Source of the DNA: Phycisphaeraceae bacterium
GTDB taxonomy: Bacteria; Planctomycetota; Phycisphaerae; Phycisphaerales; Phycisphaeraceae
DNA length: 38,108 nt
Reading direction: 5' to 3'
Assembly (NCBI GenBank): GCA_002716625.1
Contig: PBAS01000035.1
Location: 1-38,108, forward strand
The position numbers and the translations under genes were made by a program. Each line of letters opens with the position of its first letter. The first letter of the stretch is position 1. The notes beneath the pieces are model-generated. The model made no database searches and was not told where the DNA came from. It saw only the letters and a program-made list of their open reading frames with translations. This document shows positions 1 through 7,645 of this stretch, one piece after another.

Positions 1-78
1 GCGTTACAGAATTCACTGGTGGAATTAAACGAAGTGGCAGCAGCCAATGAAGGGCTTCTGTATGGCAGCACAGCATGA
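1..78 (+). CDS. 3' end of an upstream gene, product unknown (partial)
   Basis: Frame 1 is open from the window edge to a TGA at 76-78 and would encode the last 25 residues of a protein (ending NEGLLYGSTA). The other two plus frames stop earlier. It lies 37 bases before the next gene on the same strand, so the two could share a transcript. Too little is visible to name a family, and an open stretch of 25 codons can arise by chance. Confidence 0.35.
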   Translation, partial: ALQNSLVELNEVAAANEGLLYGSTA

Positions 79-115
79 GGGGTTGTATAACGCACTGAAC
101 TGAAGGAGAGCCGCT

Positions 116-1639
116 TTGAGTTCCAAGATTGTCGCCGGTGAGCTCTGGATTATAGCGCCACCCCAAATACCGCAGCAGCTACGCGCGGCAGTTGGTTATC
201 TGGTCCACGCGGGCGTGGATCTGGCCTTCGGTCCAGATGATGTCTTGCCCACACAGCCCCCCGAGACGCTCGACGGTATCAAGATGATCTTGGCGGTCTA
301 CGATGACATTGAGCGCATCCAGAAAAAGTTGAAGGGTTTTCGAGGCTTTCATCTGGAGGCACCAGATTTTTACTCCCATCCTGATGGGCCCCACTCCGGC
401 CCCGACACCGAACGCGGGAGCAACTCCTTCGTCATGACGTTCTTGCATGACAACGAGCGCACATGGCTCGCGGTATATGGCGCCGCGGCGCTCGGTTCGC
501 ACAAGCTCCTGGAATCGCCGCTGCTCTTGACCGGCGACCTCACCCTGGCGAGCCCACGCATGCGCGAACGGATGCTAGCCCGAAGCGATGGCAAGATCCG
601 TGAGTTGTTCATGGAAACGGTCCGCTCCTCCCACCGCACCGAATGGAGCGATATTAGTTTCAACATGGGCAAAGCGATGTTGGACGATTATGAGGCCACC
701 GGCGACCGCGCCTCGCTCGACGGGGCAATCCAGTTTACCGACCGTGTCCTTGCCCGGCAGCCCCGGTCGTTGCGCGAACACCATCTCGGGCCGCTCGTGA
801 CCGTCGCACGTCTCCATGACATCATGAGGGACGCAAAGTACCGCGACATCGTCCGTCTGGCGCTGAAGGATGTCACCGATTGGTCCCCGTTTCGAATGTC
901 CCGCGCTGGCTACTGCCACGCGTATCGTGCGATGTCACCGGAGACACAGGCGGCGGTTTCAGCCCGGGAAGGGGAGATGGGTTCCTACGGCGAGCTGATG
1001 GTGAGAACCTATCTTCCTGTCATGGCATCGGCGAAGTTGGCGAACCGCGAAAGTGAGATGGCCGATCTCATCGCACACTGCATCATTGAGCAGCGAAAGA
1101 ACCTGCGGGACCCGGGGACCGGACTCTACTGGCACGGCATCCCCAGCCGCCGCGAGGGGCAGCAGGGCTTCATAGGACACGGCCACGGGTGGAGTACATT
1201 CGGGTTGTCGCAGATTCTGGACTTCTTCCCGTCGCACCACCCCGAACGGACCCGCATCCTTGACATCCACCGGGAGCAGGTTGAAGACGTTGCACGATTC
1301 CAGGACGACGACGGCTCGTTTCATACCATGATCAACTGGCCTTGGACGCACGTGAACTTGCACTATACGGCTTGGTTTGGGTACGCGTTTTTGCACGGGG
1401 CGAGGATGGGTTGGCTCGATGGGTCGTATCGAGAGCGCGGGTTGGCAGCTTGGCATGCGCTAAAGAGTCGGACTTTCTGGGGCAACGTCGCGGCCGCCGT
1501 TGGCGGCAACCCCGTCTCGCGACAGGTGACCTTTTATCTTGAGCACAACTGTCAACTACACGACGAACGATTTAGCGGTAGCGGCTGCGCCGCGCAAGCC
1601 ACCTTCACTCTGCACGAAGTGCTGCGGTTAACTAGTTGA
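116..1639 (+). CDS. GH88/GH105-like unsaturated glycuronyl hydrolase-family protein
   Basis: 507 aa, no signal peptide, hence probably cytoplasmic. The start is TTG at 116, preceded by GGAG at about 104-107. The C-terminal two thirds resemble the (alpha/alpha)6 barrel of GH88/GH105 enzymes, which remove unsaturated uronic acids from lyase products. The visible blocks are DPGTGLYWHG (332-341), GHGHGWS (354-360, usually WGRGNGW), a PxHHPER helix, QDDDGSF (396-402) and a C-terminal GSGCAAQATFTLHEV segment like the usual G-x-G-A-x-x-L-A-x-E end. The strand that normally carries the catalytic Asp (WVD in YteR) seems to align with SYGELM (290-295), so that Asp may be absent. The N-terminal ~150 residues are not recognised. 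It is followed by a sugar-acid aldolase, which would fit uronate or keto-deoxy acid breakdown. The family is fairly clear; activity is uncertain. Confidence 0.6.
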   Translation: MSSKIVAGELWIIAPPQIPQQLRAAVGYLVHAGVDLAFGPDDVLPTQPPETLDGIKMILAVYDDIERIQKKLKGFRGFHLEAPDFYSHPDGPHSGPDTERGSNSFVMTFLHDNERTWLAVYGAAALGSHKLLESPLLLTGDLTLASPRMRERMLARSDGKIRELFMETVRSSHRTEWSDISFNMGKAMLDDYEATGDRASLDGAIQFTDRVLARQPRSLREHHLGPLVTVARLHDIMRDAKYRDIVRLALKDVTDWSPFRMSRAGYCHAYRAMSPETQAAVSAREGEMGSYGELMVRTYLPVMASAKLANRESEMADLIAHCIIEQRKNLRDPGTGLYWHGIPSRREGQQGFIGHGHGWSTFGLSQILDFFPSHHPERTRILDIHREQVEDVARFQDDDGSFHTMINWPWTHVNLHYTAWFGYAFLHGARMGWLDGSYRERGLAAWHALKSRTFWGNVAAAVGGNPVSRQVTFYLEHNCQLHDERFSGSGCAAQATFTLHEVLRLTS

Positions 1640-1816
1640 TATAACACACATGATGCCCCACGGTTGGCTTTGGGTTCTTTGCCAAGATTGGCGTGTGCAT
1701 ACATTGATCAGTAGTACGTCCATGCCACCAGTTAGATGCAGACTTGCCTGAAGCACCTGCCTTATGTCGAGATGATCGGGGTGTCTCGTCCCTTGGGGTC
1801 GGGGGCACCGGTTTCG

Positions 1817-1841
1817 CGGTTTGAACCGGCAGTACAAACCG
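1817..1841. promoter_or_regulatory. Inverted repeat upstream of the aldolase gene
   Basis: A perfect 7-bp inverted repeat, CGGTTTG (1817-1823) and CAAACCG (1835-1841), is separated by 11 bases and lies about 60 bases before the aldolase start. It could be an operator or a small hairpin in the leader. Apart from this, 1640-1901 holds nothing I recognise. Confidence 0.25.
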
Positions 1842-1901
1842 GATAAAACCGATCGCCACGAATTGTGAATACGGTGACCTCAAAATAAAGGACATGACCC
1901 G

Positions 1902-2663
1902 ATGCAACCCGCCCGGTCAATGCGGCAAAAACTGGAAAAAGGTGAGGTCGCGGTCGGTGCGTTGGTGACCAGCCACCTCTGGCACGATTTGATCGAGGTG
2001 GCGATCGACGCAGGCCTGGACTACTTGGTCGTGGACCTTGAACACGGGGCGCACGACGTTTCGATGGTGGCGCAAGTGTGCCAATTGGGGCGGGTCGCCG
2101 GTTTTGCTGTGCTGATCCGCACGGCGACCAACGATTTCCGCGGAGTGGGGTTCGCGATGGATCTGGGTCCGTGCGGTTTAGTGCTGGCATCGGTCGAGAC
2201 AGCGGCCCAACTCGACGAGGTGCGTGACGCGATTTACCTGCCGCCTCGCGGTCGGCGTCGGCCTGGCGGGGCGGGCAACCGGTGGGTCGATGACTACCAT
2301 CTGCGAATATGGCAGAAGCAGGTCGAGAACGACGTGATCATCATTCCACAGATTGAGACATGTACCGGGCTCGAGCACGTTGATGCATTGGCCGCGCACG
2401 AAATTGTCACCGCGATCGGCATCGGGCCGTATGACCTGTCCATGGCGATAGGTGCAGACATGGACAAGGATCATGTCGGCTTCGTCGATGCTGTGGACAA
2501 AATTAGTCGTGCTGCCGATGCCGCAGGCAAGCCAATGTGGCGAGTCGGTGATGCGGGGCCACTGGTAAAGCAAGGCTGCCGATTTGTTTGCCTCGGTGAC
2601 GTCAGCATGCTGTTGACCGAAGTGTTAAGCCAAAAAGTATGCTCAGCACACGCAACGGACTGA
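1902..2663 (+). CDS. HpcH/HpaI-family class II aldolase
   Basis: 253 aa cytoplasmic protein of the HpcH/HpaI family. These metal-dependent enzymes cleave 2-keto-3-deoxy sugar acids or 4-hydroxy-2-oxo acids to pyruvate plus an aldehyde. The active-site residues are in place: DLEHG (45-49, catalytic His48), Arg73 in LIRTA, metal ligand Glu152 in PQIET and Asp178 in IGPYDLS. The length matches the family (about 250-265 aa). The ATG is preceded by AAAGGA at about 1887-1892. Its place after a GH105-like gene suggests cleavage of a sugar-derived keto-deoxy acid (for example 2-keto-3-deoxyrhamnonate type), but the substrate cannot be read from the sequence. The family call is firm. 2664-2930 shows no convincing gene. 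Confidence 0.9.
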   Translation: MQPARSMRQKLEKGEVAVGALVTSHLWHDLIEVAIDAGLDYLVVDLEHGAHDVSMVAQVCQLGRVAGFAVLIRTATNDFRGVGFAMDLGPCGLVLASVETAAQLDEVRDAIYLPPRGRRRPGGAGNRWVDDYHLRIWQKQVENDVIIIPQIETCTGLEHVDALAAHEIVTAIGIGPYDLSMAIGADMDKDHVGFVDAVDKISRAADAAGKPMWRVGDAGPLVKQGCRFVCLGDVSMLLTEVLSQKVCSAHATD

Positions 2664-2930
2664 ATTATAGACATGCTCGACCATCCGAACGCACTTTTAA
2701 TATGTGTGGTGCCGGTTTTTATTTTGCCAGGTGGATATCGCTGTGGTGTTGATGGTATCCGACGGAGCCCGTCAGTTGTCAGAGGATTTGCCGGCGTTGG
2801 AACCGTGGCAGGGAATCGAGCAGTAGCAACTCATCGAGATTTTTTACCATGGTGATTACGTGGTGGTATGATGCCTCCGACTCGTAAAACAAGATAATGC
2901 GTCCAGAAATCACAAACGGAGGAATCTCCG

Positions 2931-4013
2931 ATGAGCATTTGGCGATGGGCGGAATATTTCTCTGAAACCCCGACCCCGCATCAAATCACGCTTGGGGAAG
3001 GGAACACCCCCCTACTCCACTCCCGGAAGTTCGGTTCCTCCCATGGCCTTAAAAACCTTTATTTCAAGTTGGAAAGCACCAATCCAACCGGTTCTTACAA
3101 GGATCGGTTTGCTGCGGCCGCCATTTCAAACATGGTTGCCCGGGGCATGCATCAATCGATTGGAACATCGAGCGGCAATACGGGATCTGCGGTGGCTGCC
3201 TATTGTGCTGCAGCCCAGATCGACTGCCATATCGCCATCGTTGAAACTGCACCTGCAGGCAAGTTGAAACAGATGTTGGCTTACGGCGCTCATCTTTACC
3301 GTGTGCGGGGTATGGGAAGCGACCCGAAGATCTCAGATGGCGTGATCACGATTCTTCGCCAGAAGGCCGATGCGGCCAGTACCCAGTTGCAAATCAGTGC
3401 ATTCCGATTCTGTCGGGTTGGCATGGAAGGCGTCAAGACGATCAGTTACGAATTGAATGAGCAGTGTCACGGCGGTCGAGCCATCGACCACGTTTTTGTT
3501 CAAGCCGGAGGTGGCGGATTAACCCTCGCCATCGCGGAAGGGTTTGAGGATCTTATTGGTCGGAGCCTTTTACAACGTTCGCCTGCTGTGCATTGTGTTC
3601 AACCAGAGGGAAACGACACCATGGCAGGCCCGCTTCGGAACGGCTTGGCCAAGGGGCGAGCATGCCAGTGCACATCAGAAGTCAGCGGATTGCAGGTTCC
3701 CTGGGTGATCGATGCCGATGAAGTGATTCCGGCATGTCGTGCCACCGGGGGTACCGGGCACCTCGTCAGTGATACTTCAGTGTGGGCGGTACAGAAGCAG
3801 TTGGCCTTGGAGGAGGGGATTTTCTGCGAACCGGCCGGAGCGACGGCCTTGGCCGGTGCGGTCAAGGCTCTTCAACATGGGGACATCAAGGCCGACGACA
3901 TGGTCGTCTGTATCATCACGGGCATCGGGTTCAAGGATGACGCGGCAGTGGATCGCATGATCGCCGACCGTGACTGCCCGCTAGTCGAACTTAGCGATCT
4001 GGCATCACTGTGA
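2931..4013 (+). CDS. Threonine synthase-like PLP-dependent enzyme (fold type II)
   Basis: 360 aa. It starts at ATG 2931 after a good Shine-Dalgarno site (ACGGAGGA, about 2917-2923). LGEGNTPL (21-28) and STNPTGSYKDR (Lys57 binds PLP) are typical of threonine synthases, which convert O-phosphohomoserine to threonine. The phosphate and cofactor loops are SSGNTGS (80-86) and AGGGGL (about 191-196), and EPAGATALAG lies near 300-309. The length fits the short class of threonine synthases without an N-terminal zinc-ribbon-like domain. It lies alone between catabolic genes, not beside hom or thrB, so a relative acting on another hydroxy-amino acid or amino sugar-derived compound (for example a threonine-dehydratase-like lyase) remains possible. 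Confidence 0.8.
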   Translation: MSIWRWAEYFSETPTPHQITLGEGNTPLLHSRKFGSSHGLKNLYFKLESTNPTGSYKDRFAAAAISNMVARGMHQSIGTSSGNTGSAVAAYCAAAQIDCHIAIVETAPAGKLKQMLAYGAHLYRVRGMGSDPKISDGVITILRQKADAASTQLQISAFRFCRVGMEGVKTISYELNEQCHGGRAIDHVFVQAGGGGLTLAIAEGFEDLIGRSLLQRSPAVHCVQPEGNDTMAGPLRNGLAKGRACQCTSEVSGLQVPWVIDADEVIPACRATGGTGHLVSDTSVWAVQKQLALEEGIFCEPAGATALAGAVKALQHGDIKADDMVVCIITGIGFKDDAAVDRMIADRDCPLVELSDLASL

Positions 4014-4045
4014 AAGAGGCCATTTAATAGTAATTATGTTCGACC

Positions 4046-4089
4046 GCTTCCCAAGCTGAATGCCGTGGGTTCGATCCCCTTCACTCGCT
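4046..4089 (+). pseudogene. tRNA-Gly(CCC) 3' half (truncated tRNA)
   Basis: The segment reads like the 3' half of a glycine tRNA. It has anticodon loop TTCCCAA (4048-4054, anticodon CCC), 3' anticodon stem GCTGA, variable loop, a T arm with GTGGG/TTCGATC/CCCTT (4065-4081), acceptor strand CACTCGC and discriminator T. The sequence upstream of the anticodon loop does not pair: no 5' anticodon stem beyond GC, no D arm and no 5' acceptor strand. It is therefore a fragment, of the kind left when an element integrates into a tRNA gene. Confidence 0.7.
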
Positions 4090-4122
4090 TTTTCCCGACC
4101 TGTTAATACCAATGGTCTCAAT

Positions 4123-4800
4123 ATGCTTCAGCAAAAACAGAAAATAATGAAGAACAAGGGGCAAGCATGGATTTGCCTCTGGAATCGAGTAATGAATAAA
4201 TACGGATTCGCTAGCGGACAGCGAATCCGTATTACCTCAACTCCCAGTGCAATCTTGGTGGTGTCAGATGAGTCCGGAAAGCGAAAGGTCTCTCGCGTCG
4301 CCAATCACGGCAACATTTTAGCTGTTATAGATCTGAAACAGACTAAACAGCTCGATCTTACACATCTGGGCAGAATTGGTGATTCAGTTGTAGTCACATT
4401 TGAGCAAGACCTAATAACAATCTCATCCGCTAACACAGAGATCAATAGTGTATTTGTAGATCCTGCCGAAGACGAAGGCTCTTATGAGAACAGTACCGAA
4501 GGCAGGCAAAATAAGGTTCTTGGAATAGAGTATGAAAGAAAGAATAAGTACCGAGATCAGTGTTTAGAACACTGGGGATACTCCTGCCAAGTATGTGGAC
4601 TGAACTTTGAGGATAGGTACGGTTCCATAGGCAAAGACTTCATTCACGTTCATCACTTAAATCCATTAGCGCTTACAGGAGAAACGGTTCCTGACCCTGT
4701 GAATGACCTACGCCCTGTCTGCCCCAATTGTCACTCAATGCTTCACAAGCAATCCCCGCCTTTTTCTTTAGAGGACCTAGAGGAGAGGATCCAAGAGTAG
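4123..4800 (+). CDS. HNH endonuclease (McrA/5-methylcytosine-type HNH domain)
   Basis: 225 aa from ATG 4123. A longer reading from ATG 4060 would translate the tRNA fragment (MPWVRSPSL...), so I reject it; ATG 4147 is another option, and none has a good Shine-Dalgarno site. The C-terminal half is a zinc-stabilised HNH nuclease: CQVCG (155-159), HVHHLNP (175-181, catalytic His pair), DPVNDLRPVCPNCHSMLH (zinc Cys200 and Cys203). The N-terminal ~110 residues are beta-rich and probably bind DNA or mediate dimer contacts, but I do not recognise a named domain. The gene is AT-richer than its neighbours and lies between two tRNA fragments, which points to horizontal arrival. Function could be modified-DNA restriction, homing or defence. 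The HNH call is firm; the role is not. Confidence 0.85.
   Translation: MLQQKQKIMKNKGQAWICLWNRVMNKYGFASGQRIRITSTPSAILVVSDESGKRKVSRVANHGNILAVIDLKQTKQLDLTHLGRIGDSVVVTFEQDLITISSANTEINSVFVDPAEDEGSYENSTEGRQNKVLGIEYERKNKYRDQCLEHWGYSCQVCGLNFEDRYGSIGKDFIHVHHLNPLALTGETVPDPVNDLRPVCPNCHSMLHKQSPPFSLEDLEERIQE
4199..4233. repeat. Perfect 14-bp inverted repeat inside the HNH gene
   Basis: AATACGGATTCGCT (4199-4212) and its exact complement AGCGAATCCGTATT (4220-4233) flank a 7-base loop. It lies within the coding sequence, near codons 26-37 of the HNH protein, and would form a strong hairpin in DNA or mRNA. Confidence 0.9.
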
Positions 4801-4922
4801 ATGTACTGCCGAAGCAGTCTGGGGTTTCGTCTTAAATGTAAGAGGCTTGCTCTGAGTTTTAGATAATACGATTTCGTCTATAGGCTCAAGCCAACAAGTG
4901 ACTTGGGTGTAACACAGTCAAG

Positions 4923-4965
4923 ATGTGAAGCCTGAATGTTATGGGTTCGAATTCCATCTCCCGTT
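4923..4965 (+). pseudogene. Second truncated tRNA 3' half (identity uncertain, possibly His)
   Basis: The T arm is clear: ATGGG/TTCGAAT/TCCAT at 4941-4957, followed by a 7-base acceptor strand CTCCCGT and discriminator T. Upstream, TGTGAAGCCTGAATGTT resembles an anticodon loop (GTG at 4925-4927 if T4924 is U33), a 3' stem and a variable loop. No 5' acceptor strand, D arm or 5' anticodon stem is found. GTG would mean histidine, but the discriminator base argues against that. Like the fragment at 4046-4089, the recognisable part begins near the anticodon loop. Confidence 0.6.
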
Positions 4966-4993
4966 TTGCTCCTCCCGCCATGCCTCTTCCTCT

Positions 4994-5803
4994 TCACACA
5001 CCTTCCATCAGCGATTCCTGCTCCGTGGGCGTAGGGCGGCGGTAGTAGGTTCCTGGGCGCCAGGGTGCCCCCATATCCCCAAGAAGTCGCCGTTGGCGAG
5101 GAGTGCACCTTTCCAGCACCTGCGGGGAGATTTCCTCGTAGTCCCACGGACGCATGAACAGCTGGTTGTAACGATAGACCAGAACCTTGCGGACCTTTCC
5201 CGACAGGTTTTTCCCCGGTCCGTGCCACAGGGCATGCGGGAAGATGACCGCATCACCAGCGGCCCCACACAATTGTGCGGCTCCGGGCGTGGCGGAGCCC
5301 AGCGGTAACCGCTCTTTTGGCCACGGGCGTAGGTGGCTGCCGGGGAAGACGACGAAATTGCCCATGTCGGGCTCCGGTAGATCAGTCAAAAAGTACATGA
5401 CTTTTACTTGCAACTGCAGGCTTGATTCGCTCACGCGAATTTTCTCCATTGCCTCGCCCCCATCAGGGTGGATGTACCCCGTGGATTCGGGATCGACGCC
5501 GCGCACGATCACTTGTGAGACCGTGCATTGGATGTAAGAGCCCAGAAGATCCAATATCAGACCGAATGTGCCGGGATGATCGATTAGTTTGATAAATAGA
5601 TCGTTGTGTTCGAACAGGTTCCGGCAGCCCATCCCTTTTTTCGGATCGGTCCTCTCGCCAGGCGGCACATTCTGTTCGTACAGTTCGTCCACGGCCTGGG
5701 TGTACTGGATCACGTCTTGCGGAGGTAGCGCCCCCTTGATAATCAAGTAGCCATCGCGCACCCACTGCTGCCTTTCGTCCTCAGTCAGTCTGCGGTTGAA
5801 CAT
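4994..5803 (-). CDS. Phytanoyl-CoA dioxygenase (PhyH)-family Fe(II)/2-oxoglutarate oxygenase
   Basis: 269 aa cytoplasmic protein with the double-stranded beta-helix signature of PhyH oxygenases, which hydroxylate or oxidatively cleave small substrates using Fe(II) and 2-oxoglutarate. His112 and Asp114 (YIHPDGGEA) form the first two iron ligands; His194 in FPHALWHGPGKN is the third, followed by a basic 2-oxoglutarate-binding segment near Arg205. FPGSHLRPW (153-161) is the usual post-strand turn. The start ATG at 5803 has a GGAG about 12 bases upstream. It is divergent from the propeller gene that follows and shares a 283-base regulatory region with it. Planctomycete genomes carry many such genes near glycan genes; the substrate is unknown. 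Confidence 0.88.
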   Translation of the reverse strand: MFNRRLTEDERQQWVRDGYLIIKGALPPQDVIQYTQAVDELYEQNVPPGERTDPKKGMGCRNLFEHNDLFIKLIDHPGTFGLILDLLGSYIQCTVSQVIVRGVDPESTGYIHPDGGEAMEKIRVSESSLQLQVKVMYFLTDLPEPDMGNFVVFPGSHLRPWPKERLPLGSATPGAAQLCGAAGDAVIFPHALWHGPGKNLSGKVRKVLVYRYNQLFMRPWDYEEISPQVLERCTPRQRRLLGDMGAPWRPGTYYRRPTPTEQESLMEGV

Positions 5804-5944
5804 GTGACCTGCAGCTCCCTTCTATTTCTTATTTATTCATGGTGATGAATCTTCTTTGAGCAGCGATTGGGTGTCAACCGGTTTGCACGTTATGGAAGTA
5901 GCCATGCGTGGATTCTGTCCTCTAGTAGTGTTTATGGTACCGGT

Positions 5945-5978
5945 CATTATGGATCTATCTACGACATAGATACTAATG
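5945..5978. promoter_or_regulatory. Nested dyad in the divergent PhyH/propeller promoter region
   Basis: The inner repeat is ATCTAT (5953-5958) and ATAGAT (5966-5971) around a 7-base centre. The outer repeat is CATTA (5945-5949) and TAATG (5974-5978). The symmetric block of about 34 bases lies roughly 110 bases before the propeller start and 140 bases before the dioxygenase start, where a shared operator would be expected. No regulator gene is adjacent. Confidence 0.4.
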
Positions 5979-6086
5979 GTCATATCTTGCGCCTTCGATA
6001 CACTGGGGAAGAAGCCTAATTTGTACTTGTTGTTACATAACAGCAAGCAGGATCCGATCAATCCCCATGATGGGAAAGGGAATCAT

Positions 6087-7547
6087 ATGGAGTTTAGTGG
6101 CCTCGAACTTTTTCTTGATGACCAGATGATCAGCAACACACGAAATATGTGTCGACGGATAACCCGCCCTCGACTCTATGAAGGTAATCCTGTGGTCCGT
6201 CGGGAGTATCCATGGGAGGCAGGCCATGCCTGTATTTACGGTAGCGTACTCTACGATGACCACAAGAAACTCTTTCGAATGTGGTACAACGCTTACGGTG
6301 AAGATTACTACAACCAGCAGGTCATGGCCTATGCCGAAAGTCCTGATGGAATCACCTGGACTAAACCGATGCTGGACGTTCGCCCTTGGCCTGGCTACGA
6401 ACGCACCAACATTCTTATGGGTCCGCAAATCAACCTTCATGGACCGGGCCTACTGATTAACCCGGACCAAAGCGATACACAGCGGCGGTATCTCATGCTG
6501 TTTGATTCGTATCCACATTGGCGGCCCAATGCCACGGAACTTGGTATTCATGGCAGGCAGTTATACGCCGCTGAATCACCCGATGGCATACATTGGTCGC
6601 CTGATATGGGACGACCTGCTTTTGCAGGTAAAGCTGACAGCGGGCAAAGTGTCGTCTGGGATCCGATCACCAAAACGTTTAAAGCTTACGTTCGAATGAC
6701 AATAGAGGATGCCTTCGGCCAACGCATCCGCGGGTCGCGCCTGGTCGAATCGCCGGACTTTGTCCATTGGGGGCCGCCACGAGAGCTGATGAGAACAGAT
6801 GATGTCGACGGCTATCCTGATGCACAGATCCAGCAATTATGCGTCACCAGATTGGATGGTATCTACGTTGGCTTGCTTTCGATGTTCCAAATTCAGCAAT
6901 ACGTCCATGGAACGGAACGTCGTAAAGAAGGCGGTGGAGGATTGTTTGAAGGTGCACAGGTAAGTGAAATACAATTGGTTACTAGCCGTGATGGTGTTCA
7001 TTTCACCCGCGTTGCTGACCGATCCCTATTCATGGCGCAAGCGGACCGTGGGGGTTTTGGGACACATGGTTACACCACCGCGAGTCAAATGTTGCAGCAT
7101 GACGACACGGTTTACATCTACTGTGATGGGCGAATGTGTGATCCCGACGACCCGGACTGGATCAAGCAGGGGATGGAGATTGGTCTGGCAACAATGCCCC
7201 GTGATCGCTTTGTCGCATTGCAACCCAAGCGCATGATGGACGAAGCGATGGTGGAACTCGTTCCTATGCAGTTTCCTCAAGCCCGACTTCTACTCAACGC
7301 GACAACCAGCGCGGCCGGTCAGATTCGGGCGGAGCTTGCCGATTTTAATGGTGTGACCATCAAAGGCTTCGAACACAACAAGTCCGTCATGATGACTGGG
7401 GAATCACTTGATCACCAGATATTTTGGCAGGCTGATGGTAAGACATACATGCATGATGCACTTCCGCCGAATATGAGAGATCAACCGATCCGTCTGCGGC
7501 TCTGGCTTCGGCAGGCTCATATCCACGCTCTTCGAGCCAGCTCATGA
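6087..7547 (+). CDS. GH32/GH43/GH130-like beta-propeller protein with C-terminal beta-sandwich (paralogue 1)
   Basis: The start is taken at ATG 6087, which has AAAGGG 6 bases upstream and begins MEFSGLELFLDDQ; upstream codons to 5976 look non-coding. That gives 486 aa without a signal peptide. The first ~390 residues show repeated propeller-blade signatures: YPWEAGHACIYGSVLYDD, LFRMWYNAY, YAESPDGITWTKP, AAESPDGIHWS, VTSRDGVHFTR. A C-terminal sandwich follows (LLLNATTSAAGQIRAEL ... GFEHNKSVMMTGESLDHQIFW ... IRLRLWL). The architecture resembles GH32 or GH43 enzymes acting on glycosidic bonds, but the GH32 motifs WMNDPNG and RDP are missing. Two further copies occur in this window (18864-20228 and 36811-38108). 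Enzymatic activity is inferred only from fold resemblance. Confidence 0.75.
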   Translation: MEFSGLELFLDDQMISNTRNMCRRITRPRLYEGNPVVRREYPWEAGHACIYGSVLYDDHKKLFRMWYNAYGEDYYNQQVMAYAESPDGITWTKPMLDVRPWPGYERTNILMGPQINLHGPGLLINPDQSDTQRRYLMLFDSYPHWRPNATELGIHGRQLYAAESPDGIHWSPDMGRPAFAGKADSGQSVVWDPITKTFKAYVRMTIEDAFGQRIRGSRLVESPDFVHWGPPRELMRTDDVDGYPDAQIQQLCVTRLDGIYVGLLSMFQIQQYVHGTERRKEGGGGLFEGAQVSEIQLVTSRDGVHFTRVADRSLFMAQADRGGFGTHGYTTASQMLQHDDTVYIYCDGRMCDPDDPDWIKQGMEIGLATMPRDRFVALQPKRMMDEAMVELVPMQFPQARLLLNATTSAAGQIRAELADFNGVTIKGFEHNKSVMMTGESLDHQIFWQADGKTYMHDALPPNMRDQPIRLRLWLRQAHIHALRASS

Positions 7548-7645
7548 GGTTGAAAAAAACACGAGATGATCGGTACCAGGGTTCGGCTTTATCCAGGGCA
7601 ATTATCCATAGCTGTAACTGTCAATAAGTTTGTACGGGCGGTTCT

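Noticed and set aside
1632..2190. Minus-strand frames over the aldolase promoter and gene
   Set aside because: Shadows of the aldolase gene and low-complexity translation of non-coding DNA.
2673..2855. 60-codon plus frame between aldolase and threonine synthase-like genes
   Set aside because: No ribosome site, no family features and no coding-like composition.
4046..4965. Intact tRNA genes at the two T-arm sequences
   Set aside because: No 5' acceptor strand, D arm or paired 5' anticodon stem can be found for either.
4878..5228. 116-codon minus-strand frame containing GDGIRTHNIQASHLD
   Set aside because: This peptide type is a known artefact of translating tRNA antisense sequence. It covers the tRNA 3' half and runs across the 3' end of the PhyH gene.
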